DNA of 64,000 nt from Cycas panzhihuaensis (Eukaryota > Cycadophyta), in assembly GCA_023213395.1 (NCBI GenBank), contig CM041465.1, forward strand, positions 103,237,741 to 103,301,740. Reading direction: 5' to 3'. A program made the translations under genes and the position numbers. Numbering within the stretch: position 1 is the first letter of the stretch; the number at the start of each line of letters is the position of its first letter. A model generated the notes under the pieces. That model saw only the letters and a program-made list of their open reading frames with translations. It was not told the DNA's origin and did no database searches. Below, in pieces: positions 44,100-55,849 of this stretch.

Positions 44100-45434
44100 G
44101 GCCCCTACCCTATTCCTCCATCTCTCAATGTTCTTTATGTCCCCTAGTCAATCTGGATCGCTGCCTCCCTCTCTTGCATCACCTTAGCTGATGGCCTCCC
44201 CAATCTTTTCTTATTGCCCAAGTCTGGCCCTTTGGGAACAACATCCCTTGTAGCTCCTTGACTCTCTGCATCCCTAACCTTCCATACTTTCTTAAATTTC
44301 CTATATTCCTCTAGGCGCTCTGGGATAACACCCTCTTCCTTTTGAGGGGATCACTTCTCAGCCCTTTTAAGGGCCATCCCACCTTCCTCTTGAGGGATTT
44401 CCATCTCCAAACCCACCTATAAGGTTTTGGTTGATGCTTAGACTCCTCTAGATTAGCCCTCATCTCTACCTCCCCCTCCTCATAGAGGTTGTCTTCCTCT
44501 TCTAGGTTAAAACCTAGCCTTGATGAGTAATAGGCCTTAACGTCTTGATTTTCTAGCTCCTTCCCTTTCGAGGGGGACTCCCTCTGAATAGCCTCTTCAG
44601 GGTTTTCACTGGGTTCTCCTTTTTATCCTCTCTAGTTAAGATTTCTTCCTCAACTTGGGGGGTCAAGGAGGCTGGTTTAGGTTCTCTTGGATAGCTAAAA
44701 GAGAGATGTCCAAGCCTTTTACATTTTTGACATCTTACATTATCAAGTTCATACACCATTTTTTGTTCTTTGGTCCACCCTGAGCCTTCTATACTCACTT
44801 GCTCTGGAAGTGGCTTATCAGCCCTGGCCAATGCACAGAACCTAGCATTAACCAGTCTGCTCTTATTCTTCAAGGGAGAATCTGCCGCCAATAGGGGGCC
44901 AATCATTTTTTCTACTCCTTTAATTACATCAAGGTCCCAAGCTATAAGCGGAAGACCTAGAAATTATACCCATAAAGGGAGTTACTTGATCGAACCTTCA
45001 TATAGATCAAACTTTGGGTGCCATTTCTCCATTAGCACCTCCTTTTTACCCATCATCTAAGGTGACTTTAATAAGATACTAACCATGTCCTCATGACAGG
45101 CAAACTTAAATAGAACACATCCTCTTGGGAGTGCTATCACCTCAACATAACCCTTGAGTTTCTACCTTTGACTAAACCATTTTCTAATTGGGTCTACACT
45201 AGGCCTGGGGCCTAAAAAATGTCCCATCAAGCTAAATCCCCAGAATTTTTCTAACCTATCAAATAATTATTTTGGTACTAGGATCCTTATCTTCTCATTC
45301 TCCAAGATAGGGTTTATGTCAAAATTTTTTGCTTCCCCATTGTTTAAGACATCAAGGTATGATTTTTTTCCTATAGGAGAGTGGGTTTAGTTAAAAGAAA
45401 TTTGTTCATCTAATTGCTCAATATTTATATTCAT
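44100..45434 (-). pseudogene. LINE ORF1 (DUF4283 and zinc knuckle)
   Basis: RNA-binding protein of plant L1 elements. It starts at 45,434 with MNINIEQLDEQISFN. The middle matches the DUF4283 pattern: MEKWHPKFDLYEGSIK, LPLWV.FLGLPLIAWDLDVI. RLVNARFCALARADKPLPEQV and SGWTKEQKMVYELDNV then lead into a zinc knuckle, CQKCKRLGHLSFSYPRE. Here the last Cys of CX2CX4HX4C is Tyr, a TGT-to-TAT change. The C-terminus is Lys/Glu-rich with KENPVKTLKRLFRG. Four or five stops interrupt the first half; 44,906-44,553 is still open. Confidence 0.83.
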
Positions 45435-45560
45435 AGCTATATTCTATACAAAACATGAACACAAATAAAACATCTCCTCTCACTGGATCTAGATCCTATA
45501 TGTAACCAGCCAGCTTGCCTCAGAAACACTGAATCTTTAGGGTTGAGACCGTACTATATT

Positions 45561-46329
45561 CCTAAGTAAAAAGTGAGATCACTAATAATTAGATATTTTT
45601 TATTAAATAAAATAAAAATAAGAATAAAAAATTTAATAAAGTTATTTAGTATAGAGAATGTATGTGTCATTTACCAATCTAATAAAACTACACCCAATGA
45701 ATTCATGAATCTTGGTTTAACTTTGAAACTTGAAATGATTAACTCTTAACTGATAAGGCTTACCTTACTATAGGGAAAATACCAACACTAACCTATTATA
45801 TTCATATTTTCTTACAATGAAGTATGAATGGTTGACCTAAAGTTAGTCAGTTATACATCCATTATATAGATGAAGTACGACTAGGTGATCTCCCTAGTAT
45901 GTTGCCTCAACTCTATTAGCATAACATGAAGTGATCCTAAATTGGATCTACTTCCACAAATATAAAAGAAAACTAAAATAAAATTTGAGTAGAAGCTCCA
46001 AAGAGATAAATGGTTAAAAGACCCTAAATGGATTAACTCACAAAAGATGATTTACAAATAAATGATAATCCTCCATGTATAGCTATCAAAATTAACCACT
46101 TCTAAAAAATTAAACTTCCTAATAATGATAAAACTGACTTTTAATGATAATCATAGGATACCTACTTCTATAATAATAAAAAATTTGATTTCTAATAGTT
46201 TCGTACCCAACTTCCATAATTGAATTAGGTCATAGTAAGTTCCTCCTCTTAAAAATATTGCTTTGCCTATAAAGTGTTGGTAATATTGGGTGACTTTTAA
46301 TGAATTATTCATTCTTCAATGTTGATTCT
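45561..46329. other. AT-rich stretch, no gene seen
   Basis: Short frames only and no known motif. It separates the LINE 5' end from a minus-strand gypsy fragment. Confidence 0.55.
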
Positions 46330-47830
46330 AATTATGGTACTCTCTTATATTTAATTAGATACTTTGTGATATTTCATGATCTGAGCTTACGTTGGTAAAT
46401 ATCTATTATTTCTTTAGGTACATAAGATTTCCCTCTTTATCTATTATTGGTAATTCAATTATTGTACCATTGTAGTACCTCACCTTTTTTTTAAGGTTGG
46501 ATACATGGAAGATGTCATGAATCTTTCTAACTTTACGTAGGTCAAGGGCATAAACTACTTCTCCAATATTTCCCCAATTTTTTTATGGATTGTAGAATCT
46601 AGATAAAAGTTTGTATTTCCCTTATTACTTAAGAGAGGCCTATCTATATGGTTATAACCTTACACAGACTTGATTTCCTACTTTAAATTGTCTTTCAGTC
46701 CTCTTCTAGTCAAATTATTACTTCATTTGATTCTTTGTAGCATTATAATTTTGATTAATCTCTTTAAAAAAACTTTTAGATTATGTTATCAATTTCTCTA
46801 CTATAGGAGTTTTTATTATACCCTAAATATAATCCATTAGTGCAGGGGGCAAATAACCATATAATTCCATGAAGGGTGTTATTTTGATGGAGGAGTGGTA
46901 ATTGGTGTTATACCAATATTTAGTTTAGTGGACCCATTCCACCCATTTAGATTGGGTATCTTTAGCATAATATCATAAATATAACTCCAAGCTTTAGTTG
47001 ATAGCTTTGGTTTATCCATCTATTTGGGTGTGGCATATTATGCTCATGGCAACTTGGGCCCCTACTAATTTGAATAAGCCCTTCCAAAATTGGATTGTGA
47101 ATTTTGGATCTTTATTGTTATCTATCTTTTTCAAAAAACTATATAGCCTACAGATGTTCTCCATAAATATCTTAATAATTTGAGATGTTTTGTATGATAC
47201 TTAGATGGGGATGAAATGCACATACTTTGTCAAATGATCCACTATTATGAATAGAGCATCCATGATTCCTAATTTTGGAAGTCTTATTATAAACTCCATA
47301 GATATTTCCTTCCATTTTTATTCAAGTTAGTCTAAGGGTTGTAGTAACCCTGAAGCTTGTACTGACTCTACCTTTTATCCTTGATAAGTCTCACACTCAT
47401 ATATAAATCTATTTACATCAGCCTTTATTCCCCTCTATAGAATGACTTTTTTATCATTTCATAAGTTTTAAGGAACCCTAAATGCCTAATTATAGGTGAG
47501 TCATGATGCTCCTTCAGGGATACTTTTTTAAATTGTGATCCTTAGGAAAAGTAGATTCTATTCTTATAAAGTAGGGTGCTTCCTTTCTTTGCCCAATGAG
47601 TCTCTATTAGCTCTTTATAATGTTTGTTTATAACTAACTTTACCTTTATATCTCATAAATATTCATGGTATGACTCTTCAAGCCAGGTAGGTACAGTTAT
47701 TATGATGGCAGAGCAGTTAGCATCCTTTTACTTCCTTGATAGTGCATTAACTATAATGTTCTCTTGTCCTCTCTTATATGATATCTCAAAGTCATAATCC
47801 TAGATTTTACTAACTAAAATATGTATGTAG
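46330..47830 (-). pseudogene. Gypsy fragment: RNase H end and integrase
   Basis: Minus-strand pol remnant of a third gypsy family. From right to left: YDFEISYKRGQENIIVNALS (end of RNase H), an HH..CC zinc region (LKEHHDSPIIRHLGFLKTY, YECETYQG), integrase core EWKEISMEFIIRLPKL, DALFIIVDHLTKYVHFIPI, DPKFTIQFWKGLFKLVGAQ, WYNTNYHSSIKITPFMELYG, and a C-terminal GPY-like part with VYALDLRKVRKIHDIFHVSNL. The HDIFHVSNL wording is typical of chromoviruses. A chromodomain is not clear. RT and the LTRs are missing on the right, so it is truncated near 47,830. Confidence 0.82.
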
Positions 47831-49765
47831 GAGGTAAGACACATAAATCACAACTTTATAAGAAATCCTTAGGATGTGAGAGGGTCATGTAAAGGCAAGT
47901 GTGAACCAAATGTCTCCCACAAGGCACTCATGTATCACGTGGATATAGATGTGAGGCTAAGGTGGCTATTCAGAGGCTAGTAGGAAATCTAAGGGCAGTG
48001 AATATGTGTGTGTATGCCTAATATTCAACCCAAAGTATTGTGGATCTACAAGGAGTAAACTAATGACTGTAAAAATTCAAATGCAACTATATGCAATTTT
48101 TTATTCAGTGCACCCAACAAACAATCCTAACTAGGACATGCACTATACCTTCACGTATTCAGAAACTCATAACTATGTGGTCTCTTCCTTTACTTAGGCC
48201 TTCAAATAAAGTGTGCAAAGCCTATTATAAAATGCATTAGTGTAATTCAATATGCATAGAAGAAGAAATGGGATTACTTCTTTTTTTTTGTTGGTGGGTG
48301 GGGGGGTTATGGATTTTCCCTTTTTTTTTCCTTAATTCTTTTTAGTCTCTTTATGCTTGAAGGAAGAAAAGAAAATAAGATGCTTAAAAAGAAAATCTAC
48401 TTTCTTTTTCTCTTTTCTCTTTTCTCTTTTTTTTTTCTTTGTTTTGGGGGAGAAGAGGGAGAAAATTAAATGAAAAGAAATACCTTTTATCTTTTTCTTT
48501 CCCTTCACTTATGTCTTTTTTAAAAGGGAAATAAGGGGAAGTGAAATAAAGAGGAGCCTAATTAAGTTCCTTTGTACTCCTCATTTTTATTAGTTTAATC
48601 CTTCTCTTATCTTTTTACTTAAAAAGAAATTGACTAAGAGGTGAAGGTAAGAGATGTACCTAGAATTAATGTGGTGTGCCCCTTTAATATTGTTCTCTTT
48701 TGATGTAGGAAGGTTAGACTCGATATGTGTCTCAAGTAAAAAAAAAGACATTTACCAATATGACACTGCTAAAGAAAAATTAGCAACATTTCTGCTTGCT
48801 AGTTGGACTTATAATGAAAAAAAGTTTGCAAGAACAACTAAAAAATAAGGAGAAATGAAGATAACCATATGGGTTGAACTTATCTCTTACATATCTTCAT
48901 CTTAAAGAATTGATATAGTGGGTTATTCTAAGCTCAGGTTGATAGAAGAGTGACTTCTTAATCTCTTAATTCCTATAGGAAGGCAAATGCTATACCTACA
49001 AAATGGTAACCTGCAACCAAGAAATGCTACATCCATGCAATATCTCATATAAAGAATAATAGTAAATAATCAAGAAAGATATTCTAACCAACCTGATAAT
49101 GAGAGAGAGGAAGGAGCCTTATATTTGGCTATATGTCCCCCAAATGTAGTAGACTCCACAAGCTATACTTAGGTGCTATCCTCCCTTGTAATTACCTCCT
49201 AGTCTTATGGTCTAGTGGGCAACAAAGGAAGGAGAAAGTAGAATGATAAAGGAGAGGCAAAAGTAAGAAAAGCAAGGCCTATTCAATAACAAACACAACA
49301 CACATAAACATAATAAACTAGGAAATAATTTTACTAATGCAATAGAGGGAGGATTACCTTATCTACATGAAGTGGAGGTTGTTAATGGTTGATGATGCTC
49401 TACTTAATGGTACTCTAATGATATTGGAAGGGAATATCTCCAAATGTGCAAGTAATAAAGGATGATGTAGACCAAGTATGCCTAATTCTCTTAGAATTTG
49501 ATAGTATGATGATGTTACCTTCACTTCTTCCCTTGATCTCACCCTTTCCAATGGAAAAATAAGGAGATTTATAGATGAGAGTGAGGTTAAGGAAGATGGT
49601 TTTCAACCCATAATATACGAGAAAATAAGGGGATACATCCATAAGATATGCTTATAGATTTGGGTAAAAACCACATGAGGAAGAGGATTTTGGGCGTGAC
49701 TTTGCCTCTTAGGCCTCCTAAAATTGATGGGTGTTAATTTGGAGCTGATGCATGCCACCTAGGAC
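47831..49765. other. No gene; pyrimidine-rich tract inside
   Basis: 48,281-48,600 is a T- and C-rich low-complexity tract with GGTGGGTGGGGGGG near its start. Nothing else is recognised. Part of it may be the LTR that precedes the PBS-like site at 49,766. Confidence 0.5.
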
Positions 49766-49778
49766 TGATATCAGAGCC
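49766..49778 (+). other. Possible primer binding site of an unplaced element
   Basis: TGATATCAGAGCC differs from the initiator-Met site TGGTATCAGAGCC by one G-to-A change. The preceding bases do not end in a clear CA, and no gag follows, so the element cannot be defined. Confidence 0.35.
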
Positions 49779-50354
49779 TTAATAAGTTGACTATTATTAT
49801 TGAGCCTTAATCTAGATAGGTGACAATTATACTATAAAGATATTTATGATATCATAAAATCATTCATGCTACTATGAAATACTTCATAATACCACTATTA
49901 CAAGTAAAAAATAAAATGGTTTGATAACAAATAGGCTTGTTCAATAAAAAATACATGCAAACGGTCTAGAAACTCATCAATGGCAAAATATGGGTGTAGA
50001 TACACTTAACATAAAGATGTTGATAATGAAATAAAGCAAAAAAATGGATTGAAATGAGACTAAAAAGACCTTGTAGAGGTGATAAACACCTATTCTAATT
50101 CAAGGATCAAGATGGGTGGACTAATGGACACATATTCTATGATTTTGATATAGAAAATAAATGAGATATAAAGAGTAATGAAGCATAACTCCACTTACCT
50201 ATTTATCATAGTATCCATGCCATCCTTGAAATTAAGAAAGGTTTATGCCTTTAATAGCATAACCTCTTCAATCTATGGTTAGAATATAGTGAATGCTACC
50301 AACATAAATGATACCAAGTATAACAATAAATCTATATGTATGGGATAAGTGATT

Positions 50355-51130
50355 AGGTTTTCCATAGTTTTGCCTCATTAGCAAATGATCAAAGGGTGCC
50401 ACCCTTAGTTTAGCCTTATGGACAAATGAGGTCAGAGGTGTACTAGCTAGGAAGAGATGATAGGTTAGTGACTAGATTAAGCTCAATAGGCCAATAGCTA
50501 TAAGCAACCTAGATGAGTACGAGTAAGACCACTATAATTTATCCTCATTAATGGTTATCTTTTAGAGTGGGGTGTTAAGTGGTTGAGGGATTACCCCAAC
50601 AATAAGACAAGATTAGTAGCATGACTCACAGTTAGGCTTAGAAGCCCTAGGCCTTTGGATATGAGAAGTGGTACCTTAAATATCCAAGCGGGAGACTTAA
50701 TACTCAAGGGGGGTCACCATAGTTTAACCTCATTAGTGATTATATTTTAAAGGAGGAGTTTTTTGAGCTATTCTAAGAGTGGTATTTTTTATTTTTTTGA
50801 GTTACACACACACACACACACAAAGATATAAAATAGTAAGAAAATAAGGAAATGACAATAAAAAATAAGAAGGATGAGATTATGGGCATCAAGGACTAGT
50901 GCACCTTAGGATGGATACAACTTAATCAAATACACACATGTATATACAAATATACATAGTATTTTACCCTTATTTTAGAGCATGGGTGGAAGTTTAGGCT
51001 CTCACTGGAGCATAAGAGAAGCTTGATGCTATGGCCTAGCTTTTAGAATGGGCTAAAAATGCCCAAGGTTATCACCATAGTTTAGCCTCTTTAATGAGTA
51101 CCCCTAAAAGGTGACAATAAGATGGATTGC
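50355..51130 (+). repeat. Degenerate repeat with a CCATAGTTTAGCCTCATTAG motif
   Basis: Variants of this motif occur near 50,356, 50,531, 50,708 and 51,083, each followed by a purine-rich stretch. The spacings are close to 176, 177 and 375 bases, so an old tandem array with a unit of about 177-187 bp is possible. Confidence 0.5.
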
Positions 51131-51514
51131 CTTCTAAGCATATATCTCAATAATGGGCCTGTTGGGCTAAAGAAGAGTCATTAACTTATAGAAAATGATA
51201 ATCATGGATGAAGGTCATTAATATATTGATCTTGGCATTAAGTCATTGTGGGATGTGGTGAATAGAGACTGAAGAGAATTAGGCCATGAGGGACTTAGCA
51301 TGATCAGTAAGAGATATCAACTATGGACAATAAACTTGGTAGACTTAGGTGAGCTAAGATGGGAGTTAGAATGTAATATAATGGATATATAAATCATCAA
51401 TTAATTCCTCTATGATGCTAATGTACTCGATTATGTTATTAGTAGTTGTGAGTAAGTAGACTCCAGAGCATATAAGGGTTTATCCTAAGGATCCTAGATG
51501 GTCTAAGCTATAGT

Positions 51515-51519
51515 AGAAG
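51515..51519 (+). repeat. Gypsy-II target-site duplication, left copy
   Basis: AGAAG before the 5' LTR and GGAAG at 58,266-58,270 after the 3' LTR, one G/A difference. Confidence 0.65.
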
Positions 51520-52526
51520 TGATCCAATTTTAGATCTATTAAATCTATGCTACTCTTCAAAATAAGTATAAAAATATTTGGATGGAATGTGTTTTTTATG
51601 TCCAACCTTTAATAGCTAGAAAAATGTAATCTAGACTAGTAAAATATGAAGAAAAGTGCATGTTGGTATGACCAAGTTTTACCAAGGTACAACAAAAAAT
51701 CCATAGGTATGACCAAAAGCATATAAAGGTACGATTAGGAGTTTGTAGGCATGACTAAAATATAACTAGGTATAACTAGATGGAGATCCAACAATTTAAA
51801 AGTGATCGCATGATCACAGAAAATATCCAACAAAGTTGTACACCTGTCAATGAGCTATAAAATAGTTTTACTAATTATTTTTCATCAGTTATTATAAAAA
51901 GAAAATAAAGATTTAAACAGAAAATATACAGAAGAAAAAATAGGCCAAATGCACAAGACGCATGGAATACACAAAGGGTGCAAAAGGTATTTAAGGAGAC
52001 CAAGAGTCATAGACATAGCCAGAGGGAAAGAAAGAAGAACCATAGCAGTCCTTGAGAGACACACGAGTTTTCCATTATCCCAAAGATGAGCAGTAGTGAC
52101 ATGGATGAGGAATGGATAGAGGAAGAGCACAGAGAAAATGGCATAAGCATAGGTCTATTCCTAAGGCATAAGAGGAGTTCAAAAAGGTTTAGGTGCAACA
52201 TAGGAAAGATGAAGATAGTGATAATAGTCCAACGAATATGCCTAAGTCATTCAATACCCCAAAAGAGGCTTGTGGCTAAGATAAAGGATAAATCCTCACT
52301 TCTTAAAAATTGGAAAACCATTCTAAATGAGATGTAATAGCCTAGTTCATGCCCTACATACTTTCCTTCATTCCAAATTGCTATAGCAGTCCCATATGTG
52401 CTCATTAGAGTGCAAAAATAACATAATTTTATAATAACTTTTCAAAATGTAATATATATTATATATTGAGTCCGAGTTTATTTTAATTGGATAAAGTCTT
52501 TCACTTTCCCATTCAAATTCAAATCA
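51520..52526 (+). repeat. Gypsy-II 5' LTR
   Basis: It starts TGATCCAATTTTAGATC and ends near AAATTCAAATCA. It matches 57,218-58,265 throughout, including CTACTCTTCAAAATAAGTA, a row of short TATGACCAA/GTACAA repeats near 51,665-51,780, and AAATCCTCACTTCTTAAAAATT near 52,290. Confidence 0.88.
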
Positions 52527-52533
52527 ATATTTT

Positions 52534-52545
52534 TGGTATCAAAGC
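52534..52545 (+). other. Gypsy-II primer binding site
   Basis: TGGTATCAAAGC, one G-to-A change from the initiator-Met tRNA site, seven bases after the LTR end as drawn. Confidence 0.75.
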
Positions 52546-52713
52546 TTAGTTTTTAAAAACCCTTAGGAGTTTAGGGATTTTTAAAGAAAAAGAGAGAAAA
52601 GAACCCTAATGTTTTGCTATACAAAAGATTTTATGAAAATTAGGTTTCAATACTAGTTAATTAGTGAGCCTTTGTCTGAACCACTTGAGAAAGAGCATAA
52701 ACAGTGAAGGAAG

Positions 52714-53580
52714 ATGGCTAAACTAGAGTAAGAGATGGAGAAGAGGTTCATGAAGATGGAGAAAAACCTTAATAAGCTAACTCAACTTATGGCATAGCTT
52801 ATTTATTAATAAGGTACATCTTTTTCAATAGCTAAAGGCAAAAAGAAGGAAGAAGATAAACAAGTAAAAGAAGAGACAAGTGAACAACCTATAGAAGTAC
52901 AACAAGCTTAGGAACAAGAAGATGATAGTCCATCAATAGTAGTACATCCATTCAAGGTAGAAGCAAAACTCAAACTTCCCATCTATTATAGAACCTTAGA
53001 TGCTGAAAATTTAGATGATTGGTTGGACCAATTGGAAATATACTTTTCAATTTATGGGTATAAAAACTAATAGAAAATCACTTTTGCTAGGTTAAAATTA
53101 TCTAAACATATATTAGTTTAGTAGAATATATACCTCAAATCCCATAATGTATCTAAAATCACATGGTAGTGATTTAAAGCCCTCATAAAGAAGCATTTCT
53201 ATCCTATTGAGTATGAAGAGTAACAAAGAATAAGATGGTAATATTATCGATAGGAAAGAGGCCAAAATGTTTAACAATATACAACAGAATTTCAGAAGCA
53301 AGATGTTGTGTTGGGCATCTCTTTACTTGGCAAAGATTTAATGTTGAAATATATTAGAGGGCTACACTAGCATATTTAATAAGAACTTTAATTATTTAAA
53401 GTAAAAACTCTTGATGAAGCTAATAAGAAAGTAATCACTATAGAGAAGAGGAATAAGAAGGTTTTTGCTAAGAGGAAAATATTTGCACCTCAAGAAGATA
53501 GCAACAAACTTATTCAAGGAAAGAAATTTCTAAGAAAAGTTAGACAGCAACCAACTAGAGGATTTCACAAGAAGAAGTAA
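52714..53580 (+). pseudogene. Gypsy-II gag
   Basis: It starts with MAKLE and a Lys/Glu-rich coiled segment (EMEKRFMKMEKNLNKLTQL). The capsid core reads LKLPIYYRTLDAENLDDWLDQ, IYFSIYGYKN, FKALIKKHFYPIEYEE, and TTEFQKQDVVLGISL. A zinc knuckle near 53,610-53,650 reads YTHCK.AGHNIEDCW, in which the first Cys of CX2CX4HX4C is Tyr. Basic residues surround it. Stops are frequent, mostly TAG and TAA. Confidence 0.82.
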
Positions 53581-53775
53581 GCTAATACCACTCAAATCAA
53601 AGTCTCTTACACACATTGCAAGTGAGCAGGTCACAACATAGAAGATTGTTGGTTCTTACATCTAGAGAAGCAACCTAAGAATAAGAGAAAAGGTAAAGCC
53701 AAAGTTAAAGGAAAAAGTTTACTTAATTCTATACGAGATGAAGATATTTATAGTACTAAAGGAGCCAATAATAAG

Positions 53776-54220
53776 TTGATGCTTATGGCTAATGTTGAGC
53801 CCAAAAATAGCATGCAACAAGTTGATCTAGAGATTAGAGAGGAGCTCTTTATGGTGAGAATCCTAATAGAGCAAAGTATAGTTGATGCCATCTCTGATAA
53901 AAGAAGCCAAAAGAACTTAATCTCAGAGGCGTTAGTGAAAAATCTAGGATTAAAAATGTATTCATGTTCAAAACCATATCCTCTTAGATGGCTGTAAAAT
54001 GACTCAGAGCTATAGGTTACTCACTAATATAAGTTTAAATTTATAATTTCTGAAAAGTTCATTAATGAAGTTGAATTTGAAGTGGTTCCTTTGGATGTTT
54101 GCCAAGTTGTGCTTGGCAGCCCATATCTCTATGATAGAGATGGAGTCCATCATAGGAGGCTAAGAAAGATTTGACTCATTAAGGATGGGAAATCATATTT
54201 AATCAATGCATTAAATCCAT
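53776..54220 (+). pseudogene. Gypsy-II protease
   Basis: Aspartic protease region: VDAISDKRSQKNLISEALV stands where the family has an (I/V)D(S/T)GSQKNLIS site, so the active-site DSG is lost. VEFEVVPLDVCQVVLGSPYLYDRD follows, the usual second landmark. Confidence 0.75.
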
Positions 54221-54479
54221 AAAAGATTTCCCTCATATCCTCCCAATAAGTGAAAAGGTTGATTAATGCTTATGAAAAAATTGTGATGTTGATGGTAAAG
54301 AAAAAGGTAGAAGAAAAGGTGTAAGTAGAGTCCTCAACATAGGCATTAGATGGGAAACAAGTGTAGAAAATTAAAGGCCTAAGGAATAGGTATAATAATG
54401 TATTTTAGGAGACAAAGGGTCTATCCCCTAAGAGGGTAATTGAGCATGAAATCCAACTAGTTGTTGATTCACCTTTGCC

Positions 54480-55740
54480 CAATCTTAATCTCTACTGAAA
54501 CTCAATTTTGGAGAATGAAGAGATTAAAAAGCAATCTTAAGAATTCTTCGAGTAAGAAGTGATCAAGCTGAGTTATTCCCTTTATGGATCACCTATTATT
54601 TTGGTGCTAAAGAAAGTTAGATGATGGATAATATGCATTAACTATTGGCCTTTAAATAAAATCACCATAAAGAATCAACATCCCTACCACAAATAGATGA
54701 CTTATTGGGCTAGTTGTGGTCTACAAGATATTTTAGTAAGTTAGACCTAAAATTAGGCTATTATCAGGTTTGAATCTGGGAGGAGGATACTTGGAGGACA
54801 ACCTTCAAATCGAAGTAAGGGTTGTTTGAATGGATGGTGATGCCTTTTGGGTTATGCAACGTACTTGCCACCTTTATGAGGTTGATGAATAAGGTATTAA
54901 GACCCTTTATTGATGATTTTGTTATAGTTTATTTGGATGATATTATAATTTTTAGCCATACTTGGGAAGAACACATCCAATATGTTGATCAACTGCTCAA
55001 AGTTCTCTAAGAGTAATAGCTAAAACTTAATCTAAAGAAGTGTGAGTTTGGAAAGTAATCTCTCATCTTCTTAGGTTTTATAGTTAGAGGAGGAGAATTG
55101 AATATTGACCTAGCAAAGATTAGAGTCATTCTCAATTGGCCCACACCCAAAACAACCACAGAGGTAAGAAGTTTCATTGGTGCATGTCAATATTTAAGAA
55201 AATTTAAATTCAAATTCTCTCAAATTACAGCACCTCTTCATGCATTGACGAGAGGATATGCAAAGCTTCTTTGGGGGAATGAACACGAGAAAGCTTTTAG
55301 GCTTCTAAAGTAGAAAATTTGTGAGACATTAGTGTTAGCCTTACTCTCATTATAAAAATAATTTAAGTTACAGACTGATGCTTTAGGCTATACTATATGA
55401 GCAGTATTAAAGCAAGAGAGAATACTGATAGCATACCATTTAGAAACTTTTAATGGAGCTATAATAAACTACCTAACTTAAGATAAGGAGCTATATGTAT
55501 TGCACCAAGCAGTCAAGTATTAGAGACCATACTTATTAGAAAAAGAGGTAGTCATCCATACCAACTACAAGCCTATGTAATTCTTGCAGACATAGTCCAA
55601 ATTACAGTAAGCTAAGCACATGAAGTAGATGTCCTATTTATAGTAGTTTCACATTATTGTCAAATATAAGAAAGGAACATTAAACAAAATTGTTAACTTG
55701 TTGTCCAAACCTCCTCAATAACAAGGTATTTCTTACTTGT
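54480..55740 (+). pseudogene. Gypsy-II reverse transcriptase and RNase H
   Basis: RT motifs: YGSPIILVLKKV-like entry, KNQHPYHK-like line, DTWRTTFKS, LFEWMVMPFGLCNV, then the intact YLDDIIIFSHTWEEHIQYVDQ box (54,930-54,990), LKKCEFGK, FLGFIVRGGE, WPTPKTTTEVRSFIGACQYL. The connection follows as ITAPLHALTRG and EHEKAFRLLK. RNase H is FKLQTDALGYTI, ILIAYHLETFNGAIINY, and VKYKKGTLNKIVNLLSKPP, with TDAS read as TDAL. About fifteen stops; the best-kept part of the element is 54,822-55,313. Confidence 0.87.
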
Positions 55741-55849
55741 TAGTAGCTATATAATTTCAACCTTTTTACCATGATGAATATACTGATTTGTACTTAGAAG
55801 ATGAGGCATTCAAGCCTATATTAGAGTAGCTACAATAGGAAAACATAGT

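Larger units (their letters stand above)
39719..45560 (-). mobile_element. Plant L1-type LINE
   Basis: A minus-strand non-LTR retrotransposon with two ORFs: ORF1 (DUF4283-type domain with zinc knuckle) and ORF2 (endonuclease, RT, zf-RVT, RNase H). The 3' end on the minus strand reads AATAAAGAAAAAGAGAAA near 39,719, A-rich but with no long tail. The 5' end is estimated from where sequence upstream of ORF1 turns AT-rich. I found no target duplication. It is close to full length for a plant L1. Confidence 0.85.

Noticed and set aside
52086-52337. 83-codon frame in the Gypsy-II 5' LTR
   Set aside because: The same region of the 3' LTR has several stops.
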